Program-made: the position numbers and the translations under genes
The notes under the pieces: generated by a model
Told to the model about the DNA's origin: nothing
The model's database searches: none
What the model saw: the letters and a program-made list of their open reading frames with translations, nothing else
DNA from: Synergistaceae bacterium
Lineage (GTDB): Bacteria; Synergistota; Synergistia; Synergistales; Aminobacteriaceae
Direction of reading: 5' to 3'
NCBI GenBank assembly: GCA_031274425.1
Contig: JAISQE010000119.1
Location: 1 to 50,941 of the forward strand
Length of the DNA: 50,941 nucleotides
Shown: positions 34,684 to 41,903 of the stretch, one piece after another
Position numbering within the stretch: position 1 is the first letter of the stretch
Layout: each line of letters starts with the position of its first letter

Positions 34684-36393
34684 TTATGGCGCGGCCTCGA
34701 ATTCCGTTCGGTTGCGCCCGGAGGTCTTGGCGCGATAAAGGGCTTCGCCGGCGCGCTGGACCAAGGTCACGACGGTGTCGCCCGCCCTCAGGAAAGAGAG
34801 CCCCAAGGAAAGCGTGATCGCTTTGTTTTTGTCCAACGCGTGCGTTTGTTTTTCAAAAGTCTGACGGATGCGCTCGGCGACGAGAACGGTGGAGGGCAGC
34901 GTCCCGCCGGGCAAAATGATGCCGAACTCCCCGCCGCCGTAGCGCGCGGCGATATCGCTTTCCCGAAGGCACTGCCGGATGAGCTTCGCCAAAAACAGCA
35001 TCGCCTTGTCCCCCTCCGGGTATCCCCAGGTGTCGTTGAACTTCTGAAAGTGGTCGATGTCCATGATGACGAAAGCCAATTGCTTTCCGCCGAGGTGGGC
35101 GACGCGGATATTTTCGTCCAAAAGGGCCAGGAAATACGCTTTGTTGTAAAGGCCCGTTATGCCGTCTCTCTGGCCCAGCTGTTCGTAACGCGTGTCTTTC
35201 TCCTCGATGGCAAAATAGTTCTCGAAACGCCGCCGCGTCCCCGGAACCATCATCAAGGCGAGGCAAAGCGGATCGAGCAGAAAAGAGATCATCGCGAGAT
35301 GCTCGAATATATAGGTCGGCCAGACGAAAAAAATATTGATCGACAAGAACACGATACCCGCGGCGAAAGCTATTCGCGAGAGCATGAACAAGAAAATCAG
35401 ACGATAGCCCTGGCGAAACTTGACGATCCCCATCGACGTGATGGACAGGGCCTCCAAAATTGTGGAGAAGCCCGTGAGCGTCAGCGACACGTAAGGCAAA
35501 CTCCAAAAAGCCGTCACGGCCACCGACATGCCCATGAGCGCGTGACAGAAAATCAACCGTCGAAGCCATGACGGGCCCATGTTCAGCTGCAGCAGATATT
35601 TGCAGAAAAACGACGTCATGACGCAATGCATCCCCAGGGAAAACCAGCATATCACGTAGACGACGTGCGGGCTGAAGTCGAAATAATATTGAAAATAACC
35701 GTTGAAGGCAAACAGGAAGAAAAGCGTGCAGGACTGGCGCAACACGGCGATGAAGTATCCCAGGTCTCCCGTCATGAAATAGAAAAAGAAATAGGCTAGA
35801 ATCAGCGCGGCCATAAAACTGTAAAAAGCCATGTACCGGGTCAGATATCCGACGAACAGTCCGTGAAAGTCTTGTTCCGCTTGAACGGCGACGCCAAAAG
35901 CGATGGGCACGTTTGTTCGGACGTTCAGGTAAGCGTATCCCTCGTCGTAAGTTCCCTCCAAGCGGAAGGTGGGGTATCGCGACGGGAAACTCCGAAACAT
36001 GACGGGCGTGTCCAATCCGTGAAACGAATGTTTGAACTCGCCGGCCGCCATAGGCAAGAAAAAATCGACCCGCGAGACGTATTCGTTCCACAAAATCAGA
36101 ATACTCTCCTCCCCCCAGAAAGCTTTGGCGGCCTCCCGCAGTTTCGCCATGGGGATGCGAAGCCACAGAGAATCCTCCAGCTTCCAGAAACGGATGCCGC
36201 TCTCGGCGATGGGGCGAAAATCGTCGGAATAGAGGTTGGCCACCTGAAACACCCCGAAGGAATGGTCTCGCAGAAACAGGAATTCGACGTCGTTGAAATA
36301 GGCGACGGGCTTGGTCTCGGCCGCGAAAGCCGGCAAACTCATGCTCCACAGACACAAAACAAAACTCAGGACGCGCAAAAACGACCTCCGCAT
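34684..36393 (-). CDS. 7TM sensor protein with C-terminal GGDEF domain
   Basis: The 569-aa protein has a signal peptide (MRRSFLRVLSFVLC, cut near AFA-A) and an extracytoplasmic beta-rich sensor to about residue 190 resembling 7TMR-DISM extracellular domains. Seven membrane segments follow at about 200-395, then a GGDEF domain. The metal-binding MDIDHFQKFND is normal, but the signature reads RYGGGEFG, with Gly where Asp or Glu should be. Third-position loss usually abolishes or weakens cyclic-di-GMP synthesis, so this may be a degenerate effector. No EAL domain and no RxxD inhibitory site were evident. The start at 36393 has GGGAG 6 bases upstream. Confidence 0.88.
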   Translation of the reverse strand: MRRSFLRVLSFVLCLWSMSLPAFAAETKPVAYFNDVEFLFLRDHSFGVFQVANLYSDDFRPIAESGIRFWKLEDSLWLRIPMAKLREAAKAFWGEESILILWNEYVSRVDFFLPMAAGEFKHSFHGLDTPVMFRSFPSRYPTFRLEGTYDEGYAYLNVRTNVPIAFGVAVQAEQDFHGLFVGYLTRYMAFYSFMAALILAYFFFYFMTGDLGYFIAVLRQSCTLFFLFAFNGYFQYYFDFSPHVVYVICWFSLGMHCVMTSFFCKYLLQLNMGPSWLRRLIFCHALMGMSVAVTAFWSLPYVSLTLTGFSTILEALSITSMGIVKFRQGYRLIFLFMLSRIAFAAGIVFLSINIFFVWPTYIFEHLAMISFLLDPLCLALMMVPGTRRRFENYFAIEEKDTRYEQLGQRDGITGLYNKAYFLALLDENIRVAHLGGKQLAFVIMDIDHFQKFNDTWGYPEGDKAMLFLAKLIRQCLRESDIAARYGGGEFGIILPGGTLPSTVLVAERIRQTFEKQTHALDKNKAITLSLGLSFLRAGDTVVTLVQRAGEALYRAKTSGRNRTEFEAAP

Positions 36394-36439
36394 AGGGAAC
36401 TCCCACCTGTTGTCAATTATGTAAAGAATATTCTTATCT

Positions 36440-36468
36440 ATTCTAGCGAATATATTTTGCAAATTCAA
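36440..36468 (-). promoter_or_regulatory. candidate promoter of the GGDEF gene
   Basis: TTGAAT (36463-36468) and TAGAAT (36440-36445) are spaced by 17 bases on the minus strand, just downstream of the cheR terminator. Confidence 0.6.
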
Positions 36469-36479
36469 TATTGCAATAC

Positions 36480-36508
36480 AAAAACTCCCCGCCGAGAGGG
36501 GAGTTTTT
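36480..36508 (-). terminator. intrinsic terminator after cheR
   Basis: AAAAACTCCCC (36480-36490) and GGGGAGTTTTT (36498-36508) are exact complements around a 7-base loop. On the minus strand the hairpin ends in TTTTTG. It ends the frr-cheR transcript and is symmetrical enough to act in both directions. Confidence 0.9.
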
Positions 36509-36546
36509 GTCCTTCACACCTTCCGCGTCCTGTGTTTTCCGTATTT

Positions 36547-37350
36547 TTACTTCCGCGTGTACAAAAACGGCCCGGCGCTCTCGAACCCTATTTTTTTGTG
36601 CTCGAAAATCTGCTCGGTGGAGCCCACCAAAAAGTAGCCTCCGGGGGCCAGCGCGTTGTAGAATTTGGCGTAGAGAGCGGTTTTCGTTTCCATGGTGAAG
36701 TAGATGACGACGTTGCGGCACAAAATGACGTCGAAACCCGCTCCGAAAGAGTCGTCTATCATGTTGAAACGCTTCCACGTCACGCGCCGCTTGATTTCCG
36801 AGTTGATCTGGTACGTCTCCCCTCCGTCCGACGTCGTAAAGTATTTGTGGAGGTAGTCGGGGGGCACATTCAAAAGCTGGCGCTTCAAGTACACCCCCTT
36901 TTGGGCGGTCGCCAAAGCCCCCTGGTCGATGTCGCAGGCCAGAACGGGAACCGAGACTTCCAGACCGCAAACGGCCGATAAAATCGCCAGAGAATAGGGC
37001 TCCTCCCCCGTGGCGCAGCCGGCGCTCCAAAGTTTGATGCGATGCGTGCCGCGTTTTTTGATCATCTCGGGGATAATCTGGTCTCTCAACTTCCACCACT
37101 GTTTATCGTTACGGAAAAATTCCGAAACGTTGATCGTCAAGTAGTCCAGAAATTCGCGAAGTTTCTTGTCGTCGTTTTTGATCATGTTGAAATAATCGTC
37201 GTACGTTTTGACGTTCCAACGATCTCTCAGCATGTGAACACGACGATGGATTTGATTTTTGTAAGAATTCAGATCCAAACCGATGATTCTGCGCAACTTT
37301 TGTTTGAAGGCCTCGTACTCGGGCGAATTATAGAGATTAGGTTCTTCCAT
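36547..37350 (-). CDS. cheR: CheR-type protein-glutamate methyltransferase
   Basis: CheR methylates glutamates of chemoreceptors using S-adenosylmethionine. The 267-aa protein has the N-terminal all-helical domain (LRRIIGLDLNSYK, and MLRDRWNVKTYDDYF), then TINVSEFFRN, the SAM motif LWSAGCATGEEPYS, ACDIDQ and ILCRNVVIYF, ending in GSTEQI. Length is normal. GGGGGAGG precedes the ATG. It follows frr by 46 bases with no terminator between, so it is probably co-transcribed with the translation genes. No other chemotaxis genes are in the window. Confidence 0.93.
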   Translation of the reverse strand: MEEPNLYNSPEYEAFKQKLRRIIGLDLNSYKNQIHRRVHMLRDRWNVKTYDDYFNMIKNDDKKLREFLDYLTINVSEFFRNDKQWWKLRDQIIPEMIKKRGTHRIKLWSAGCATGEEPYSLAILSAVCGLEVSVPVLACDIDQGALATAQKGVYLKRQLLNVPPDYLHKYFTTSDGGETYQINSEIKRRVTWKRFNMIDDSFGAGFDVILCRNVVIYFTMETKTALYAKFYNALAPGGYFLVGSTEQIFEHKKIGFESAGPFLYTRK

Positions 37351-37396
37351 TCAACGGCACCTCCCCCGTGATTCTTCCATCGTCGCTCTTTCACCG

Positions 37397-37954
37397 TCAT
37401 TCTTCCATGATTTCTTTTTCTTTGACCTTGAAAGAATCGTCTATTTTCTTAATGAAGTCATCCGTAATGTCTTGCACGTCTTTACTGAATTTTTTCAGCT
37501 CATCTTCGGTGATCTTGGAGTCTTTTTCCATTTTTTTCAAAACTTCCACGGCGTCCCGGCGATGGTTACGCATGACGACCTTGGTTTCCTCGGCTTTTTT
37601 CGCCACCAGCTTCACCAGGTCCACCCGGCGTTCTTTCGTCAATTCCGGCAGGGTCAACCGCACGGATTCTCCGTCGTTTTGGGGCGTGATGCCCAGGCTG
37701 GACGCCAGGATAGCTTTTTCCACCGCTTTCAGACTGCTTCGGTCGAAAGGCGAAATCAGAATTTTACGCCCCTCGGGGATCGTGATGTTGGCGATTTGTT
37801 TGAGAGGTGTCTGACTGCCGTAGTAGTCGACTTTGATGTCGCTGACCAAGCCCGGGTGCGCACGCCCCGTGCGTATCGCCAGATATTCCCCTCGCAGAAA
37901 CTCCAGCGCCTTGTCCATCTTTTCCCGCAAATTTTTTACCACGGCCTTCGGCAT
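37397..37954 (-). CDS. frr: ribosome recycling factor
   Basis: RRF splits post-termination ribosomes together with EF-G. The 185-aa protein shows the family pattern: LREKMDKALEFLRGEYLAIRTGRAHPGL cut here to IRTGRAHPGL, the YYGSQTPLKQIANI hinge region and ERRVDLVKLV with VVMRNHRRDAVEVLKK. It matches the normal length. The longer frame is rejected because GGGAGG lies 8 bases before the ATG at 37954. It starts 61 bases after pyrH. Confidence 0.97.
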   Translation of the reverse strand: MPKAVVKNLREKMDKALEFLRGEYLAIRTGRAHPGLVSDIKVDYYGSQTPLKQIANITIPEGRKILISPFDRSSLKAVEKAILASSLGITPQNDGESVRLTLPELTKERRVDLVKLVAKKAEETKVVMRNHRRDAVEVLKKMEKDSKITEDELKKFSKDVQDITDDFIKKIDDSFKVKEKEIMEE

Positions 37955-38015
37955 TGTAAGTCCTCCCTTCTCGATTTCGCGCAAAAAGCAAAAACTGAGC
38001 GAACATTCCCTTGAA

Positions 38016-38738
38016 TCATGAGCTTCGATCATGAACGATTGTACCAATTCGTTCGCCTTTTACAAGCAGAGAGACCAGATTGTCGCGCTTCGAAATATTG
38101 ATGACGAGAATGGGAATTTTGTTTTCCATGCAAAGAGAAAACGCCGAGGCGTCCATGACCTCGAAACGGCCGGTCAGGGCGTCTTCGTAGGCGATGTCCG
38201 TCAAGAGGCGCGCCGACGCGTTCGTCTGAGGGTTGGCGTCGTACACTCCATCGACCTTCGTCCCCTTGACCATGCAGTCCACGTTCATCTCCGCGGCGCG
38301 CAGGGCGGCCGTGGTGTCCGTCGAGAAATACGGGGACCCCGTGCCGGCCGCGAAGATCACGACCCGCCCTTTTTCCATGTGGCGGAGCGCGCGTCGGCGG
38401 ATGTAGGGCTCGGCTACGGAGCGCATCTCGATCGCGGTCTGAACGCGGGTCGGCACGCCCAACTGCTCCAACACGTCCTGCAGGGCGAGGGCGTTGATGA
38501 CCGTCCCCAGCATCCCCATGTAATCCGCCTGGACCCGCTCGATGCCGAGCTTTTCCATTTCCTTGCCGCGCAGCATGTTGCCTCCCCCGACCACCAGAGA
38601 GAGGCTCACCCCCGCCCGGTGGACGGTCGCGACCTCCTCTCCGATGCGGCGCACGGTTTCAAAATTCAGGCCGAAATTTTTGTCGCCGGCCAAGACCTCA
38701 CCCGATAATTTGAGCAACACCCGGGCATATTGCGGCAT
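38016..38738 (-). CDS. pyrH: uridylate kinase
   Basis: PyrH phosphorylates UMP to UDP. It is a hexameric amino-acid-kinase-fold enzyme controlled by UTP and GTP. The 240-aa protein begins MPQYARVLLKLSGEVLAG and has VVGGGNMLRG, ADYMGMLGTVINALAL, AAGTGSPYFSTDTTAALRA (shortened: GTGSPYFSTDT) and VDGVYDANP. I chose ATG 38738, because GGGAGGG is 9 bases upstream. An ATG at 38747 lies directly on that site. It belongs to the run rpsB, tsf, pyrH, frr. Confidence 0.97.
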   Translation of the reverse strand: MPQYARVLLKLSGEVLAGDKNFGLNFETVRRIGEEVATVHRAGVSLSLVVGGGNMLRGKEMEKLGIERVQADYMGMLGTVINALALQDVLEQLGVPTRVQTAIEMRSVAEPYIRRRALRHMEKGRVVIFAAGTGSPYFSTDTTAALRAAEMNVDCMVKGTKVDGVYDANPQTNASARLLTDIAYEDALTGRFEVMDASAFSLCMENKIPILVINISKRDNLVSLLVKGERIGTIVHDRSS

Positions 38739-38820
38739 AACGGACATCCCTCCCAATAAAAACCCAACGGTTCGTGTAGTTCGCGAGCGACCTTGCTCGT
38801 CGATTGTCTGCCTATCGCAT

Positions 38821-38860
38821 AAAAGGCTCCGGCGCGGAAAAGACGATCCACGCCGGAGCC
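38821..38860 (-). terminator. hairpin between tsf and pyrH
   Basis: GGCTCCGGCG pairs perfectly with CGCCGGAGCC (10 bp) around a 16-base loop, followed by TTTTA on the minus strand. It lies in the 154-bp tsf-pyrH gap and could reduce read-through, so that EF-Ts is made in excess over PyrH. Confidence 0.6.
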
Positions 38861-38892
38861 CGTTACTTGCCCATACCTTGTTCAAACGGTCT

Positions 38893-39489
38893 CTATTCCC
38901 CGATCATGAATCTGGAGAATCTTCGAATGACGATGTTCTCGCCCATCTTGGCGATGATCTCGACGAGCAAGTCTTTGATTTTCTTGCTGCCGTCCCGAAT
39001 ATAAGGCTGCTCCAAAAGGCAGGTGGTTTCGTAAAATTTGTTGACCTTGCCCTCGATGATTTTGTCGAGGCGATCCGCCGGTTTGCCCTCGTCGATCAAC
39101 TGCTGCCGATAAATGGCTTTTTCCCGGTCGAGATCTTCCGTCGGAACGTCCTCCGGTTTTAAGTAAAGAGGGTTCGCCGCGGTGATGTGCATCGCCAGTT
39201 CGTGTCCCAGTTCGTTGAATTCGTCGGTTTTCGCGACGAAATCCGTTTCGCTGTTCAGTTCGAGCAAAGCGCCCACCTTGAAATTCGTGTGGACGTAGTG
39301 GAAAATACGCCCGTCGGAGGCCGTTCTGGCGGCCTTTTTGGCCGCTTTCGCCAGTCCCTTTTCGCGCAGGTAATCTATCGCTTTTTCGATGTTTCCGTCT
39401 GTTTCGGCGAGGGCCGCTTTGCAGTCCATCATGCCGGACCCCGTGCGCTCCCTCAGTTCTTTTACGACGCTTGCAGCAATTTCAGCCAT
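38893..39489 (-). CDS. tsf: elongation factor Ts, short form
   Basis: EF-Ts exchanges GDP for GTP on EF-Tu. The protein starts with the UBA-like region (VVKELRERTGSGMMDCKAALAE) given here as ELRERTGSGMMDCKAAL, followed by GDGRIFHYVH-like SDGRIFHYVHTNFKVGAL and the core LNSETDFVAKTDEF with the TDFV pocket. At 198 aa it lacks the second core subdomain of the 280-aa E. coli protein, as in Thermus and some other phyla. GGGGAG precedes the ATG. It starts 61 bases after rpsB. Confidence 0.96.
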   Translation of the reverse strand: MAEIAASVVKELRERTGSGMMDCKAALAETDGNIEKAIDYLREKGLAKAAKKAARTASDGRIFHYVHTNFKVGALLELNSETDFVAKTDEFNELGHELAMHITAANPLYLKPEDVPTEDLDREKAIYRQQLIDEGKPADRLDKIIEGKVNKFYETTCLLEQPYIRDGSKKIKDLLVEIIAKMGENIVIRRFSRFMIGE

Positions 39490-39550
39490 TAGAGCAAATC
39501 TCCCCTCTTTGCCTCTCCGCTTTTCATATTTTGCGAAACACCCGTTTCAT

Positions 39551-40375
39551 TTACGCATTTTCCACGTTTTCGGGGTCGTAAGCCTTGTGTAGACGTTCCT
39601 TGACGGCAATAATATCCTCTTCGGCAACGTCGATGGGCACGGGCGCGGCAACTTCCTCTCGAGGAGCCGGAGCTTCTTCCTCCACGGCGTCCTCGCCCTG
39701 CTTGCCCTCGATGATGGCGTTGGACATCAACCCGGCGATCAGTTTGATGGCGCGAATGGCGTCGTCGTTGCCGGGGATGGGATAGTCGATCACCTCGGGG
39801 TCACAGTTCGTGTCCACAATGGAAATCACCGGAATGCCCAGTTTGCGCGCCTCGGCGATGGCGTTTTCCTCGCGCCTGGGATCGATGAGAAAAAGAGCGT
39901 CGGGGACGCCGTCCATCTTCGCGATGCCGCCCAGGTACTTCTCCAGCTTGGCCTGCTCCTTGCGCAGAGTGGCCACTTCCTTTTTGGAGAAGGACTCCCA
40001 TGTGTTGTCCTCGTCGTACCTGCGAAGCTCGGTCATACGCTGCACCCGCTTCCGAATCGTGGGAAAATTGGTCATCAATCCCCCCAGCCAGCGCTGGTTG
40101 ATGTAATGCTGCCCGCATCGCAGGGCCTCTTCGCGGATGGTGTCTTGCGCCTGGCGTTTGGTCCCCACGAAAAGAACGGTGCCGCCCCTCGTCGAGACCT
40201 CACGGATGAAATCGTAGGCTTTGTCCAAGCCCCTCACGGTCTTTTGCAGGTCGATGATATAGACCCCGTTGCGTTCCGTGAAGATATAGGGCTTCATCTT
40301 GGGGTTCCAACGCCTGGTCTGGTGCCCGAAGTGCACCCCGCACTCCAACAACTGCTTCATGCTCACAACTGCCAA
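39551..40375 (-). CDS. rpsB: 30S ribosomal protein S2
   Basis: The protein matches S2: [61 protein letters not shown] and IVDTNCDP. The start is TTG at 40375, preceded by GAGGAGG at 7-base spacing. This gives an N-terminus [10 protein letters not shown] in line with homologues. The upstream ATG of the longer frame is not supported, and the inner ATG would remove conserved residues. The 274-aa protein has an acidic, Pro/Ala/Glu-rich C-terminal extension of about 40 residues. It heads the rpsB, tsf, pyrH, frr run. Confidence 0.96.
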   Translation of the reverse strand: MAVVSMKQLLECGVHFGHQTRRWNPKMKPYIFTERNGVYIIDLQKTVRGLDKAYDFIREVSTRGGTVLFVGTKRQAQDTIREEALRCGQHYINQRWLGGLMTNFPTIRKRVQRMTELRRYDEDNTWESFSKKEVATLRKEQAKLEKYLGGIAKMDGVPDALFLIDPRREENAIAEARKLGIPVISIVDTNCDPEVIDYPIPGNDDAIRAIKLIAGLMSNAIIEGKQGEDAVEEEAPAPREEVAAPVPIDVAEEDIIAVKERLHKAYDPENVENA

Positions 40376-40423
40376 TTTTTCAACCTCCTCAAATGGTTGT
40401 TCCTCCACAGAGACGCGCAAAAA

Positions 40424-40486
40424 TTTCGTATCCGAGAAACTCCCCTTCCGGGCTTTTCAGCCGGAACGAAGTCCTCTTGTACGAAA
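40424..40486 (-). promoter_or_regulatory. structured leader of rpsB
   Basis: In the untranslated leader TTTCGTA (40480-40486) pairs with TACGAAA (40424-40430), enclosing an inner stem TTCCGG/CCGGAA (40461-40466 with 40446-40451). The fold sits about 50 bases before the rpsB start. It could be an S2-binding autoregulatory site, as known for rpsB leaders elsewhere. The match to any described S2 leader was not tested. Confidence 0.45.
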
Positions 40487-40534
40487 CACCCTTTTGTCCG
40501 TCTTCATCCTGTGTGTGTACTGAACACGTGCGCA

Positions 40535-40564
40535 AGTATAACACAAAAACTTCGCCCGTTGCAA
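40535..40564 (-). promoter_or_regulatory. promoter of rpsB
   Basis: TTGCAA (40559-40564) and TATACT (40535-40540) are spaced by 18 bases on the minus strand, giving a leader of about 150 nt. It lies just after the end of the TPR/CHAT cluster, whose last gene has no clear terminator. Confidence 0.7.
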
Positions 40565-40599
40565 AAGCTGCGGAAGGCGCGAATTTTTTACTTCCCCTT

Positions 40600-41859
40600 T
40601 TACTTTCCCCCGGCCATCCAGTAGTGGCTGAGATTCGTCAAATCCACGTGTTCGATTTCCACCCGGAAGGTTCCATTGGCCTTATCCGTCACGTACATCC
40701 AGATTCCGTAGGTGTTGGACAAAGCCAAACCCACTTCGTAGCTGAAGATGCTCTCCGTCGCCCGGATCCCGCGAGTATCGCTTTTCCCCGTCAGCTCGGG
40801 CAGCTCTCGCTCGAGGGTATTTTTTAGGTCCTCGAAAGAGCGATTGTTATCGTAGTTCAATTGAACGACGATGGACAGGACCCCCTCGTTGTAAGCCGTG
40901 ACGTAAAAATGCCCGGAGACGGCGCCGTCCGTGAGAGAACGGGGCAATGCCGCGGGAAGCCCCTGGACGGGGTGGTAGGTCCTTCCGTCTTTGGCGAAGG
41001 GCTCGCCCGCGCTCGGGTATCCGTTTTCTTTCAGCTTCGCGAGCGCTTCGTCGATGTTCGAACCCAAGGTCACCCCGTAAACGGTCTCGTACCGAAGGGG
41101 TGCTTTGGCCGATTCTTCCGAAACTTTTTTGGGGGAAGGCTTTTTGGGTTTGGAAGGAGTTTTTTCCTTTTGAGGCGCGGCCTTTTGAGGCTTGGCCTCT
41201 TGAGGTGTAGTCGCCGAGGAATCGGGGCTCGGCGTATCTTGAACGGGGGCTGGCTCCGGCTGGGGTTCCGGGCTGGGCTCCGGTTCCGGCTCTTCCGGGT
41301 TCGGCACGGCGTTCGGTGCGGACGCCGCGTTTTGCTCGCCGAGCAGGGCGTCTTTTTGCCGGTCTTCTTTGTCGGTCAACGTCGTCGTTTCTGGAGCCGC
41401 TTCTCTTTCAGGGGTTTCTTGAAGAGCTTTTTGAGCCAGTTCCAGGCCTCGTGAGGCCCGCTCCGTCACTTCTTGGTCGCCGGGCGCGGCTTTTAGGGCC
41501 TCCTGAAAACGCGGCACGGCTTTTTCGTAGAGTTTTCCGTCCAGGTAGATTTCTCCCAAGCCGATAAAAACCCACACGGCATCCTCGCCCCGAAGCAGGG
41601 TCAGGGCTTTCTCGAACATCTCCTCCGAGCTTTTCAGCTCTCCCAGGTATCTCAGACACCAGGCGGAGAGATCCAAGGCCGTTCCATCCTCGGGGTCCTG
41701 GCCTAAAATTCTCTCGTAGAGGTTGAGAGCCGCGCGATAATCTCCGACGTCGTAGAGATTTTTGGCGCGCTTGTGCAGTTCTTCGTTTGCCCGCGACGAC
41801 GTGGCGCAAAACGACAAAACAATTGCCGCCAGAAATAAAATTACTGTTTTCTTAAACAT
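40600..41859 (-). CDS. exported TPR protein with Pro-rich linker (paralogue A)
   Basis: The 419-aa protein has a Sec signal peptide (FKKTVILFLAAIVLSFCA, no true lipobox), and about three TPR units at residues 25-145 (AKNLYDVGDYRAALNLYERI; GLGEIYLDGKLYEKAVPRF). A low-complexity linker of about 100 residues follows, first rich in Pro-Glu, then in Lys-Pro, like the periplasm-spanning linker of TonB. It ends in an unrecognised domain of about 140 residues (YGVTLGSNIDEALAKL onward). The TPR part is clearly related to the protein at 46525-47808, and the two genes flank the CHAT gene. GGAAAAG-type site precedes the ATG at 41859. Function unknown; probably an adaptor or substrate for the CHAT protein. 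Confidence 0.75.
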   Translation of the reverse strand: MFKKTVILFLAAIVLSFCATSSRANEELHKRAKNLYDVGDYRAALNLYERILGQDPEDGTALDLSAWCLRYLGELKSSEEMFEKALTLLRGEDAVWVFIGLGEIYLDGKLYEKAVPRFQEALKAAPGDQEVTERASRGLELAQKALQETPEREAAPETTTLTDKEDRQKDALLGEQNAASAPNAVPNPEEPEPEPSPEPQPEPAPVQDTPSPDSSATTPQEAKPQKAAPQKEKTPSKPKKPSPKKVSEESAKAPLRYETVYGVTLGSNIDEALAKLKENGYPSAGEPFAKDGRTYHPVQGLPAALPRSLTDGAVSGHFYVTAYNEGVLSIVVQLNYDNNRSFEDLKNTLERELPELTGKSDTRGIRATESIFSYEVGLALSNTYGIWMYVTDKANGTFRVEIEHVDLTNLSHYWMAGGK

Positions 41860-41903
41860 GTCTCTTTTCCTTTCTATATCTATAAAATATCTATAAATAA
41901 TTT

